A program made the position numbers and the translations under genes. Below the pieces are notes generated by a model. It was given only the letters and a program-made list of their open reading frames with translations. It did not search any database and was not told the origin of the DNA. Source: Calvatia gigantea (lineage: Eukaryota > Basidiomycota > Agaricomycetes > Agaricales > Lycoperdaceae). From it: a DNA stretch of 64,000 nucleotides. Each line of letters opens with the position of its first letter. Position 1 is the stretch's first letter. This document shows positions 24,407 through 35,672 of the stretch, piece after piece. The stretch is from positions 1,736,001-1,800,000 of the forward strand of contig JACAAK010000012.1 in NCBI GenBank assembly GCA_025093985.1, read 5' to 3'.

Positions 24407-26446
24407 ATGGTGAGCTCCATGTGCTATATGCGTTGTCTATCGTCTCACACAGCCCCCAGGTTTTTATCGAAAGTAAAAAATATGCGTGGTAAGTCGTCTT
24501 AGGAGTGCCCTGGCTGCAGTGGTCGCTAACGCTGTATCAGTGAGACGTGCATCAAGGGCCACAGGTCCTCTGCGTGCAAACACACCGATCGCCCGCTCTT
24601 TGAGATTAAGAAGAAGGGTCGCCCTGTCACTCAGTGCGAACACTGCCGAGAATTACGGAAAACAAAGCAAGTCCATGTAAAATGCATCTGTGAACTCAAG
24701 AACGACCACAACATCCCCAAGAAAGGTGTGCCAAATCATAATAATTCCTGCCTGCTTATTCAGTTAGCTCATTGATAAGGCTCCCTCTTCTTCCTTTATC
24801 TTTTCTAGCAGGTATCAAGGCTTCAGAGAACGCCGCGTTTCCCAATGGCCTCCCACAGGTGCTCGCCTTGGAGGCGTCGATTATACAGTCAGATGCTCAC
24901 CCCTCCGAACAATCCTTTAATGGTGGTATGCAGCTTCTGCTGGGTGATTCTCTACATCCCCACCATGGCTAATGTTATCACAGGGGTAGCCAGTTCCTGT
25001 TCCTGCGCGGTCGGCGGACCTTGCCACTGCTGCACTCCGAGGAAGTCCGCACCGAGGCAACGTCGGAAGACCGAATCCGCCCTGTCTGCTGCGACGGCAG
25101 TCATTTCCCCCGTGCCGGCTCATGCGCCCGCTGCTGCCGCCATCACCGCAGATCCCAACGAAGAACCTGCTCCGCATGCTTCTGCCCATATTCTTGCCCG
25201 TATCTCCGAGCTCCGTCCCGTTCTTCCCCGCCCCGTAACCCACCATGAGCCCTCATTGGGTATCGCCCATGGACATCACAGCCGTTATCACGAGAATGCC
25301 TTCTTTAGTCCGTACGGACGAGCCTATGATATCAACCATCCCCATCATCCAAATACCGTGGACGACATTCCTCGATTCTCCCCTGGCCCTGTACCTCCTA
25401 AACCCCAAACTTACGATCGTGCCGTGGCAAACTCAATACCAGGCGCCCCAAATGTGCCCAATGCTTCTGTCACCTTTCCGTCTCCCTGCGGTTGTGGTGA
25501 TGGGTGCAGCTGCCCTGGGTGCTTCCACCATAATGACACCCCCTTTACGCCGTCTCCCACCGCCTATCCTACATGCTCAAATCCTGCCTCGTGCCAAACC
25601 TGTCTTGACTGTACAATACTTTCGCTCCCAGCTGATACTGCTTTGTCAATATCGGAAGCGCAGCAGGCTGAGGCGATCGATGAATGGATACGTCAAGTCC
25701 AGGCTAATCCAGATTCGATGATGATGTCGCCGTTGAACGTGGATGGTCAAGCTGCAGGATGGGAGGACGGTCTTACGCAGCTGACTGCTGCCCGTCGCCA
25801 GTGTCCAACGTGTTCCTCCTCCTTCTACACCTGCGATAAAGAAGGCAACGATCATACTAACTCGTCGAATGAGGGAACTTGCTGTGTCAAACCCAAGGCA
25901 ATGGATATGGGTTCTCTGATGCCTGCAACTACCAACACTCAAGAGCAAGGAGGATATGGCTCAACTGATTTCTTCGATTATTCCTCGATGCTTGGCAACA
26001 TGCAACCTTCGGATGATGCCTGTTTTGATACGAATGCTACCATTGAGGCTTTACGCAGCCGCTCGCCGTCGATGCCTCCAAACTCGAACCACCACGAGTT
26101 CCCCTCTCAGCTTTTTACATCATTACCTTACTCCACACTGGTTGACAAGATGCCCGCTTCCCAGCAGAGTATGTATATCAATGGACGCGGGTTCTATTCG
26201 GATCCGTATCTGAGCCTGAGCTCAAGTGAACGTGTGGATGGGTTTGTTCTTGATACCCAGACCCCTTTTTTGGCTTTGCCACTGTCGAATATGGATTACA
26301 CGCCTGGAAGTTATGCCGTTAGCAATCCGGATTCGGATACCTCCTCCTTTGACTCATTGGATGACTTTCCGCCGCCGCCACCTCCAGCCCAACCGAAACA
26401 ATCTGTCTCACCAGTTTCTTTTGAAGGGGTGCGGACTTTGTTTTAA
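24407..26446 (+). CDS. Copper-fist transcription factor
   Basis: Five coding exons: 24407-24409 (the ATG alone), 24460-24488, 24541-24725, 24812-24922 and 24984-26446. All introns are GT-AG with matching phases. The N-terminus is a copper-fist DNA-binding module: VFIESKKYACETCIKGHRSS, then ACKHTDRPLFEIKKKGRP with the (R/K)GRP minor-groove motif and QCEHCRELR. Next come AAFPNGLPQ and a Cys-rich segment (SSCSCAVGGPCHCCTPRKSA) typical of basidiomycete members. A second Cys cluster, CGCGDGCSCPGC, resembles the metal-sensing repeats of Mac1/Ace1-type regulators. The C-terminal half is Ser/Pro-rich, probably an activation region. It likely controls copper uptake or detoxification genes in the nucleus; sensor direction cannot be read from sequence. 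The frame is clean, unlike its upstream neighbours. Confidence 0.92.
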
Positions 26447-27375
26447 TTATTGGTTCCGTTGCACATCTGAATGTCTGATTTGACCAACCGTATTATAATT
26501 CACTCTTGCAGCTTCCTAGTGAAATGCGCTTGTTATTATATCTTCTTGACGTTGACTACATACACTTCTCATCCCATGTGTTATCTAGTTGCCCGTCCCG
26601 CCCTACCCTGCGTGTGGCATCGTTTCTTTGTTTCCTGACATCTTGATCTGTTTCCCACCACGTTTTCCTGCATGTGTATATTTCATTGACCTCAATGGCT
26701 CACACAAACAGCAGCCTGGTTAAGTTACAACATACACCTAATCATGTCCACTGGGAATCAGATCACCTTTTGCCATGAACCATACCTTCCCAGAATCGTT
26801 CCGCGAACCCGAATTGTTCAGGTGGAGCCTTCCATTCTTTGAGATCAGCGACGGGCACGTTTTGATAGCGGGTGATTTGCCCCAAGTTAATGGTGATGAC
26901 GATATCTGGGCCGCCAAGGCAGTGTCCATCAAGAGGGTGGGGTACCCCAGATGACCTTACTCAAGTGACCCTTTCCACAGACATGAATTGACATGAATGG
27001 CACAAGTATCCGGCACGTCCGACCTTCGATTTCTTTTCCCCTTGCGTTAACCTCGGTGTTTGCGACTTGACTCTACGTCATTTGTCATGGTATGTTTGGT
27101 GGATTGGTTGACCTTTGCTAGGGATGTGTTATCTTGCGAGTACCGTAGAAGCTATCGAAAGTCACCAGGTGGGTGTTATGTTACTTTGTATTGAACCTTT
27201 CGTGAAGGGAAAGTTGGGGTGGGAGTTTTTTTATAGATTCGCCCTGGATGATCCGCCTACCCTGACTCGTTAACGGAACGAACGACGTCACGGCGGGATT
27301 GGCGCTGATAACCCTCAAAGGTTGCTTAATATTAAAGGCTGCCAAGTCGAAAGTTGTGTTTGGGTGGGGGGAGTC
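26447..27375. other. 3' flank of the copper-fist gene and gene-poor DNA
   Basis: Apart from the minus-strand coding relic at 26763-26945, no gene is visible. The segment from about 27180 becomes G-run rich and leads into the inverted-repeat element. Confidence 0.45.
26763..26945 (-). pseudogene. Unidentified exon or coding relic
   Basis: A minus-strand open frame reads like real protein: GGPDIVITINLGQITRYQN, then VADLKEWKAPPEQFGFAERF and WEGMVHGKR before a TGA. A donor-like gtatgg lies within the last codons, so it may be one exon of a longer gene. No family recognised and no start codon context. Confidence 0.3.
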
Positions 27376-27778
27376 AGGACCCTCGAAAATTGGGGGGGAC
27401 CCCTGATCAAATCCGGATAAGAATTGGGAAATCGCACAAGAGCCCTGTTCAGTTTCCCGGATAAAAATTGAAAATTTCGGCTGAAACCCTAGTAGGGTTT
27501 CCGGATAAAAAATTGGGTTTGCGAGGGGGGGCTTGATCAAATCCGGATAAAAAACCTTGCAGACGGCAGTCGGGACCAGCCCAGGGCGGTCCCACTTCCA
27601 GACTGCCTCATTTGGGTGCAGAACGGCTTGACCCCTGGCACAAAGTCCGGATAAAAAAGGGGGGGCTGGAGGCCCCTGATTTTTTTTCCGGATAAGAATC
27701 GCAGAATTTTTCGAAAATTTGTGCGGATAAAAAGCCCAAATCTCGGATCAGGGACCCCCCCCTATATTCGGGGGTCCT
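27376..27778. mobile_element. Short inverted-repeat element with GGATAA tags (MITE-like)
   Basis: The left end (27376, aggaccctcgaaaat then a G run and acccctgatc) and the reverse complement of the right end (aggacccccgaatat, G run, gtccctgatc) match at roughly 80% over 32 bp, giving terminal inverted repeats of a ~400-bp unit. Inside are seven direct copies of a (c)cggataa(a/g)aa tag near 27414, 27461, 27503, 27541, 27648, 27690 and 27723. No coding capacity. No clean target duplication was seen, though ggagtc occurs just outside both ends. Non-autonomous DNA element is an inference from the inverted ends. Confidence 0.5.
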
Positions 27779-29013
27779 AGGGAGTCCCAGGCGTAAGTGA
27801 AATGTCATTGGTCCAAGCTCAGGCGCTCAAGGGCTGAGTACCTCGAGTAACCGCCACCAGCCGCCACCTCCCACGGCCCCACATCTTGGTCTGCTGCTTG
27901 AATTCGGCTTGTAAACCCTCCCGACCGGAACGTTCACAGACACCAACTGTGATGAGTATCATATGTCAAGACCTTATTACCCGAGCCGGTAATTAGTTGG
28001 ATTTCTTACCCTTCAGGTTGTTAATTACACTCTGTTTTTAAGGCGGAACTCCTATGAAGTAGCCTCTTGTCCGTGGTGATAGCTTACCAGATATTTTGCT
28101 CGGCGTGGAAGCGTAACTGGGAACCATCGGCCGCATCCGCCTCCCAGGTGCTCTCCCCAGTTCACTTCCGGACTGAGCCTGCAACAAGATGTGAGCATGT
28201 AATTAGAGACGCCCAACAGGGGATTGCTTGTCTCACTGAGCTCCATTTATCGCTATGCCCCTTCTGTTCTCGTTGCGAGTTCCTCTGATGCTTCCATGTC
28301 CTCGATAATTTTACAAAGTTCCGTCATACTGGGGCTGTGCTGTGAACGTGGTCGCTGGGCTGTGTTCCATGCCCAAGTCGGGCACACTCCACAGAGCATT
28401 CAATTTGGGCGTTGTGATTTGTTCGTTCCGACGGCTGCGGCGAACGAACGACTCGGCCTTGCTTAGCCCTTTAAGGAGACTTTGGAGAGACCGGGATATT
28501 GGCACAGGGGGGGGGGTCCGATTTCAAGTTAGTGCGTTGCTCTTCGGAATTTGTGTGTGTATGTGTGTGTTGCCTCACAAACAGCCCCGTATTGCAATAC
28601 CCAGTAAGTCTCCCGTGCCTGGTTCCGGGCGAAAAGATATATCCATATCTTGAGAGACTTCTGGACCCTGAGGTGTCAGGGGGTGGAAGTATTATTAAAA
28701 GCAGGTACTCCTGTAGAGTTCCAATGCCCCATGTAACGTGGCACACAAGAAACTTACTTAGATAAACAACAAAACCCCCGAAAATCGGTATATAATACCC
28801 TCGTGAACAGGGTATAACACTGTTCGAGAATGTCGCTTTGGGGCATCTCGTATGTTGGAAGAAAAGGAACAAGGCCTCTGGGGGTCAATTGAGCTTGGAA
28901 ATTGCTGTCGCGGAGACAGAATTAATATTTATAAAACCATCGCGACAAATCCCGAGGTATATTGAGAAAGCGTCCTTTAAAATAAACACGAGTATTCAGT
29001 ATTCAATATTCAT
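27779..29013. other. Gene-poor segment
   Basis: No gene recognised. There are G runs (28504-28516) and a GT-rich stretch at 28551-28570. Short open frames on both strands lack motifs or intron structure. Confidence 0.4.
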
Positions 29014-29022
29014 ATATTCGCG

Positions 29023-29819
29023 CAGACTCCTTCCCAGTCCTGCGGGACGCTCTTAGATAATCGTTGTTCCGAAGTTTAACCGAAACTTCAACAACTTTTA
29101 ACGCGTCCCGCAGCACTGGCACAACTTGTAAAATTGTGTCTGTTTGATTAAGGCTTTGAAAGCACGTGATCGGACCAAATAGCTGCGCAAAGGCTATGGC
29201 TATGAGATACAATAATGTTGTAATTTGGCTGCAAGAAGATTGCTAGAAGGGGTGACCATCCTGATCGCACTCAACAGATCTGACAGGGGGAGTCAGCACA
29301 ATGTGAAATCATCTCTCTCATCAGCAAGTTCTCAATCATCACCAGTCATCCTGAGCCTCGTGCCTTTTCCCATCAGGATGTCCAAATGAGCTTTCTGGGG
29401 GTAGGCATGTCTGTTGATTGTCCACTCTGTTGGGAATGTTGAGTGCACTAATCCCATTGCTCAGTGCTCTCCGAAGGCCCCACTCGGCCCTCAGAATTCC
29501 TCCACCTTGGCAGGCTCACTCTACATATCTCAGAGTCCCCCGTATCTCTTCTCTTGTCGTATTAATTCTCCATCCCGTTCTGGCTCTTCATTGTACTTGG
29601 AAGCATGGCAAACACATTAACAAGTATCCTAATTGGGTAAAGGGCGTCCTTCACGCGGCTGTTTGGTCCGCTCACGTGCTTTCAAAGCCTTAATCAAACA
29701 AACACAATTTTACAAGTTGTGCCAGTGCGCAGGACGCGTTAAAAGTTGTTGAAGTTTCAGTTAAACTTCGGAACAACGATTATCTAAGAGCGTCCCGCGC
29801 AGGACTGGGAAGGAGTCTG
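29023..29819. mobile_element. Mutator-like non-autonomous transposon with ~170-bp TIRs
   Basis: Outer ends are cagactccttcccagtcctg at 29023 and its complement ending at 29819. Homologous arms run inward about 170 bp on each side (29023-29196 and 29646-29819) with roughly 90% identity; each contains a GC-rich block, the phrase aacttcaacaacttttaacgc and the palindromic cacgtg. The element is flanked by atattcgcg (29014-29022) and atatttgcg (29820-29828), a 9-bp duplication with one mismatch. Long TIRs plus a 9-bp duplication are the pattern of Mutator-like elements. The ~450-bp centre encodes nothing recognisable, so it would need a transposase supplied elsewhere. The family label is inference; the inverted arms and duplication are seen directly. 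Confidence 0.8.
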
Positions 29820-29828
29820 ATATTTGCG

Positions 29829-30454
29829 TTCAATCTTTACATCCCTGCTTGAGTTCTTTGATACTGAAAGGGAGTCGAATTTCAAAATCAGTCAATGCGT
29901 CAGGGTAAACAATGACAAGCTGGCGTCAACAGTGATCAATCATGCAATGGGAGCGTCAATCAGCGACTGGTCTGCTTCTTGCGCAATTCGCCAAAAAATG
30001 CAACATTCCGGAAAAATCATACGTTTAGGCAAGACCACCCAGGTAACGCCAGCCGGGCATAAATTGATCGATATACGGGATATCGATGGTTTTTCAGAGT
30101 GTTTGCTGGAAACAAATGCAGTCAGTCTAAAATTATCGTCAGCCTGAGTGTTCGTCGGCTCTATTTACATTTCTTGAGAAAAGTTCTTTCGGTCCTCCAA
30201 CGCATATCTCTTGAAAGTCACATATTGAAGCTCCAAAGGTTATTGTATCTTGGCCGGTTCCGTCTTTGTTAGGCTGGATGTAACAAACCATCATGGTCGC
30301 GGGGTCATCCATGCCAGCCTCCCGATCACTCTCGCATTCAGCCGAAAAGATACCCACATAAGCATTGTTGTCTACCAAACGGTTCCCCCTACCCCGTTTT
30401 TGAAACCACCGCAACGGCGATATAACTCAAAAGTTGGCTACCTTGGATTTCACG
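29829..30454. other. Uncertain segment between transposon and orphan gene
   Basis: Open frames overlap on both strands: minus 30139-30414 (PATMMVCYIQPNKDGTGQD, ITFGASICDFQEICVGG) and plus 29824-30147 (NHAMGASISDWSASCAIRQ). The minus-strand one reads more like real protein and continues, after a +1 shift at about 30140, as ADDNFRLTAFVSSKH. No family known and no gene called. Confidence 0.3.
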
Positions 30455-31711
30455 ATGGTTGATACTCGCTCCAATTTGAACGTCTCCGGTCACAAGAAAC
30501 AAGATTACCTACCATGTGAGGATATTTCCAGCGCCACAGAACGGTTAAGTATGTCCAGTTGTTTTGGGAGTGCGCCCTGTCATACTACCGCTGGTCTCTA
30601 CGCTCGCACATCCACGAAAATCCTGAAGTGCGATACCGGTTTCACGGAGGAGGCTGTATCACTACATGCCAGGCGTTCTTCCCTGGAGGCTGACAGGATA
30701 TCCCGACATGACTTCCATCGAAATCACGTTTACCACACAACTAGGAAAGTCACCCGGGTTTTGCGCTCCGGAAAGTACCTCATTCTGGACGGTCAGTGCA
30801 CTCGAGCAGCCATCGGTACTGAAAGGCGGGGTGTTATTTCTATCAAGAAGGCCGCCGTCTCTAGAGGCGAGCGCTCAATGAGTGCTCGAACCTGGTGGTC
30901 GCTACCTGCTCCAACGTCTCAAGGTAGTATTCCCAATGTAATTTGCACGCTCCAACACCAGGACGAGTTCTCAGTCTCTGGCAGTGGGTAATTTTGTTTC
31001 AACGAATGTCGTTTTTCTCATTCTGTGCAGAACTCAAGGCCAACAACTTCGTCCCTCTACTAACCCATGATATGTATTACCCCCTCGATGCAAACGGCGA
31101 TGCCGCCATGGAACACTTGTCGCTATTCCAGACCAACAGTACCTGTGAGTGCACCCTACGTGATCTTACCACTGTCCTTACTATTTTCAACAGCTTCAAC
31201 AGACGTTGAGATGGGAGAACCAGATGGAGGGTGGGCGGAGATGGAGAGTAAGTGCCCGCTGGACTACTGCAGGACTTCATTAACGATACCTGTAGTATAT
31301 GACGACGACGTTCATATGGAAGGCGTCGTTCGGGAGAATTTCGACCCGGATATCACCCTGATGAGACCTGACGAGGATTTCGTCTTCGTATCTACTCAAT
31401 ATACCTGGGGATATTCCACCGGGCTCCAAGGGGAACATCTGCTCGTTTCTGATCGGAGTTTCTGGGGTCAGAGGGAGAATACGTTCTCCATTTCTGGCGC
31501 ATACAGCCGGGAGTATTCTTTGGCGAGCTCGTCAGTGACCCTCGCCAACGAAGGAGCTGCTACAATTGGTCCCGATGATTGTACCAGGGCCTCTGTCGAC
31601 TGTATGCTCGCTACGTTTGCTGCCACGCGACTCGGCGCTGATGCTGGCTTATTTATGGCGGGACCCCTCCGTGTGGGTGCTCCGCAGTGGTTGTTCGTGT
31701 CCACGGGCTGA
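30455..31711 (+). CDS. Orphan 350-residue protein, four exons
   Basis: Exons 30455-30923, 31031-31144, 31194-31247 and 31296-31711 sum to 1053 nt and join with consistent phase at good GT-AG sites (gtagta...gtgcag; gtgagt...caacag; gtaagt...ctgtag). The start is the first ATG of the open frame (MVDTRSNLNVSGHKKQDYL). The N-terminal half is basic and Ser/Arg-rich. The C-terminal half is acidic then neutral, with DVEMGEPDGGWAEME, RPDEDFVFVSTQYTWGYSTG and a Gly/Ala-rich end (ATRLGADAGLFMAGPLRVG). No signal peptide, membrane segment or known motif is visible. I do not recognise the family and assign no function. Clean splicing and lack of stops support it being a gene. Confidence 0.55.
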
Positions 31712-34328
31712 TATTCATACAGATTTGAAGATACCTTGATATTACTAGCAACCATCAGCGTACCGATAGTATCTCCATCAACAAATTGCTCGTGCGGCAT
31801 TCTTTCTTTAGTGACAAGCTACCCTCCTGCGAAATGATGCTCGTGCATCTGGTGACAACAAAATTCCTACCGACACACCTTGCTCAGTCGTTCCAGCACC
31901 ACATATTTTGCCAGTACCGAAACAGCGTTGCTACAGTATGATTCACACCTATGGTTCCGTCCCGCTACTCTATTTGTTGTCTACGTCGCCTCTCCACTTG
32001 TATCATTTCCTCCCCCGAGCTCTCTCTATCTGTGCCTGTGTGCATTTTATCTTTCCTTTCCTCTCGGCCTCCCCAAACATGAACATCATGGATATATTTT
32101 GTCCGGTACTTTCTTTTCCGGCACCTCTCCTAGCTCCACTCACTCCTTTGTGCCCTCCATGTCTCCTGCCTTCTCAATCTGTCGACCCAAATTACCGTAG
32201 GTCAGGGAAATTCTTAATCATCTCGGACGGTTCGTTCATAACGTTTGAGGACTCGTCGCCCCTGTCCTCGGTCACCTCGACGCCAGACTCCCAGTTTATG
32301 TCCACTTCACTTCTATCTCACGTCTACTTCACAACCTGGCCATTTTCAACACCCAAATAGCTGCTCGGATTATGCTTTATTTTTCGCTCTACCCGGTACC
32401 TACAAACCCCAGTTACCAGTTAGGTAAGTCATTTTCTCCACACTATGATACCTGCGTACCGTGATATGATCTCACAATAAACCATTTCAACCATCTTTTT
32501 TTTAGGCAACCGACTTCTCTAATAACGTTTCTCGAATCTCTAGACGGACACCTCCTGTACTTCAGGGAATGTCATTCTGTCATACCCTGCTAGGCGTGCG
32601 TTCCGCCTTGCCCGTGACAATTCCGACCCCCCGTCACCGTCATCATTCCTTTGTTTCGGAACCGCGGTTACTTTTAACCCCTTCCGCAGACGCTTCGTGC
32701 AGGTTTCAAGTGCGGAAACCCCGGCCGCGATGTCATACTATTTCATAATCTCTCTGTGTTTGGCCCGAATGGTCTTTTGAATCCGCCGAATATCCTTCGG
32801 TGATGCTTGAATTTCGCGATGTCCGGACACCTTATCCGCCGTCCGGCCTCGTTATCCCAACCTCCATAGCTTGATATCATTCTGCCAGTTCCAAACCCCC
32901 CCCCCGATAAATTTGTCACTATTCCTCGCCAGCCGTACCGTCCCAGATCGTGTCTTCCCGTATTTGGGGCTGATTTTTGCGGCCTTCAATTCCGTTATTC
33001 GTCTGTCGTGCTGGTACGAAAAGCAACTGGGGTCAGCCCCTGACTTCTTGTAACCAAAGAATCTGCCGATTTGTTCAGCTTGAAGCTCCCCTGTATGTCA
33101 CAACGGCCTTGGACCCTCAGAGTCGTTATACGGGTTCTGCTCAGATTTAGGCAGCACGCCCGGGTGACCAAGAGGTTGCGCGGCTTGGGGAACGTCGCTG
33201 TAATTACAAGTGCGATTTGAGGTCAAAATGGGCCCGCAATGAGTGTTCACAGACGTAGAGATATGTTTCACTAGACACATCGCGTAATTAACTTATAAAC
33301 ACTTCAAACTCAAACAATTTCCTTTCTCCTCAACGTTTGACCCTTGCCTCCTTGTAGGTTCGTGGTGTACCCCCCCCAGTTCTTGTACATCGACCAACAA
33401 CTCGGGCGAGCAATCTCATCCGGCCAGTCCTGATCCTTACATATCATAGTCAATTGTCATTCTTACACGTCGAGACACCTGAATAATTTTGGTCTGACCC
33501 CTAATTCCCTCTTTAGCATGTGTTATCGGTCCAAATCATTTTCCACCGCACCTGGGTGTGGCATGTGAGGATGACCTAGCATAGCAATGTGACTGGCCGC
33601 AGACGCCAAAACCAGATCACTCCCCTGGCCTTTTTCGGACCCTGGAAATTGGAAGTACTCTTCAATACCGCCAAAGACAACACCATGTACCAGCTTCACG
33701 GCGTTTCAAGACTGATGATCCTCTCACTAGCCCCTTCTGACAGACACTCGGCGTGAATATGAGCAGCCCTAGGCCAGGGGCACCTACCGCACGGGGGGAC
33801 CTGTCCGCATTTCCCCTATGGGTAATAAACTGGGCCATTGGGGGGGGCGCCTGGAAATGCCCTAACCCCTCGTTGCTATTCCCATGCTCCATGTTCTTGT
33901 TTTTTTTTCCTTCACGCTTGAACACCTAGAATTCCCTTTCCTCACTCCCTAAGCCTTTTTTCACAGCTTTGCACAAGAAAATACCCATGACCTGACTCAC
34001 GAATGTGGATCATGCTGTTCAGTGTCTGGCGCCTGTAGCATTGCAACCAGGGAAACATTGTAAGACATCGGACCTTCAAGGGTTCAGGGCCAGAACCAAC
34101 CTGACGACAATGAACCTGAGCGAGGCTAGCCTAATTTTTCCAACAATGTGCTAGGTATGCACCGGCAAAATACTGAGTTACCGGAATTGCCTTTTTTGGA
34201 TGATAAATTGCCATCCACCAGAGGAAAGTCTATCATGTGGACCGTATGTGGAGAATAGGGGAAAACACGAAGCAACGACCTCAGCTACTACACGCAGGCC
34301 ACCTTACCTCCTTGTCAGATTTGTTACT
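31712..34328. other. Gene-poor segment
   Basis: Long pyrimidine-rich tracts and several homopolymer runs (c8 near 32888, c7 near 33370, t8 near 33901, g8 near 33841). A possible intron (gtaagt near 32425 to ttttttttag at 32504) follows an open frame starting near 32080 (MNIMDIFCPVLSF), so a small gene may lie at about 32.0-32.6 kb. I could not build a consistent model. Confidence 0.35.
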
Positions 34329-35672
34329 ATGCCAGCGCAACAAGAACCGGGAATCGTCATCATCGGTGGTGGCATCATTGGATGTACAAGTGCATATTAT
34401 CTGTCCCGTCGATCAAAACATCGAATTACTCTCCTGGAAGCATCGAAATCTGGAGTTGCACAAGGGGCCTCAGGAAAGGCTGGCGGCCTTGTAGCTAAAT
34501 GGGCTTACCCAAAGGAACTCGTGAAGGTTTCCTTTCGCGAACATGTTGCACTCGCGGAGGAACACAACGGCGCCTCTCGTTGGGGTTGGCGGTACGTTAA
34601 CTGCGGTTCGTGGGAAGGGCGAGGGGAAGCTGCAGATGAGGGTGTAAATGAATCCGGGGCCAGTGCAGTTGATGGGTCGGAGAAGAAGAGTCTAGAAAAA
34701 ACCTTGGGTATTCCGGACGATGGTGCAACGAGGGGCATCAATGCACGGCGCAAGGAAGACCGGGCTACCAGACGATCTTGCATGGGTTGCAGACAGATTG
34801 ACGGATTCGTATTCCCCTATGGCAGGCGCAGGAGATACTGCCCAGGTTTATCCCTACGAGTTTACCTCGAGCATGTTGGAGCTCGCAATGAAAAATGGAG
34901 TAGAATTTGTGGCAGGACAAGCGATGTCAATAATTACCAACGGGCGAACGGCAGAAAAATTCGGCGACGAAGTTACCGGGGTGGAGTTTCAGGATTCTTC
35001 GGCTGGGGTGAGGAAAACAATTCCAGCTTCTCATGTCATCCTAGCCGCTGGTGCATGGTCACCCACTTTACTTCCCCGGGTGGATCTCCCCATTTCCGCG
35101 ACACGAGCGCATAGCATCACGCTACGTCCAAAAAATGGGGTAATCATCTCTCCCTATGTTCTCTTCACAGAAATCAAGCTTCCACCAGGGCCATCTGGCC
35201 GGACGTCCGAGGCTTCACCTGAAATCTATGCCCGACCTAACAACGAAGTCTACGCCTGCGGACCTGGCGACGATTCGCCGCTTCCAGGTATAGTAGATGA
35301 GGTTGAGGTCAATGGAGTCTCATGCGACGCCATCCAGAAACATGTTGCAAGTATTTCGCCCGAGTTACGACTGGCGGAGATCGCCAAACGCCAAGCCTGC
35401 TTCTTGCCAGTTGTAAGCACGGGTAATGGACCGATCGTCGGAGAGGCCAGCAAAATTGCTAAGGGTTTGATTATTGCGACTGGTCATACGTGTTGGGTGA
35501 GTAAAGCTCGGCCATCCTCGCGCCCAGGAATCGATCCTGATTACATACTGATGCCGTTGAGTAGGGGATCTGCAATGCGCCCGGCACCGCTAAAGCTATC
35601 GCTGAACTAATCGAGTACGGCGAGATTCGGTGTGCCGATTTACGGAAGTTACAGCCGTCGTTATTTGTTTGA
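34329..35672 (+). CDS. FAD-dependent oxidoreductase, DAO family (one +1 frameshift)
   Basis: Start at ATG 34329, since PGIVIIGGGIIGCTSAYYLS right after it is the N-terminal Rossmann GxGxxG dinucleotide-binding motif, followed by ITLLEAS and GASGKAGGLVAKWAYP. The middle has LPDDLAWVADRL and TAQVYPYEFTSSMLELA, then VILAAGAWSPTLLPRV. An intron at 35497-35574 splits GHTCW from GICNAPGTAKAIAELI, the usual C-terminal FAD-site motif; the protein ends LQPSLFV. One extra base between about 34720 and 34765 shifts the frame; both sides match the family. Fungal members of the D-amino-acid-oxidase/glycine-oxidase-like family (PF01266) oxidise amines or amino acids; the substrate is unknown. No peroxisomal C-terminal tripeptide. 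Confidence 0.8.

Noticed and set aside
27181..27540. 119-residue open frame, minus strand
   Set aside because: It runs through the inverted-repeat element and its GGATAA tags; composition follows the repeat, not a protein.
29824..30147. Plus-strand frame right after the MULE-like element
   Set aside because: No ATG with good context and overlap with a more protein-like minus-strand frame. Not enough to call either.
31908..32360. 150-residue open frame, plus strand
   Set aside because: Pyrimidine-rich sequence gives Ser/Pro/Leu-rich text in all frames. A possible intron follows, but I could not build a consistent gene.
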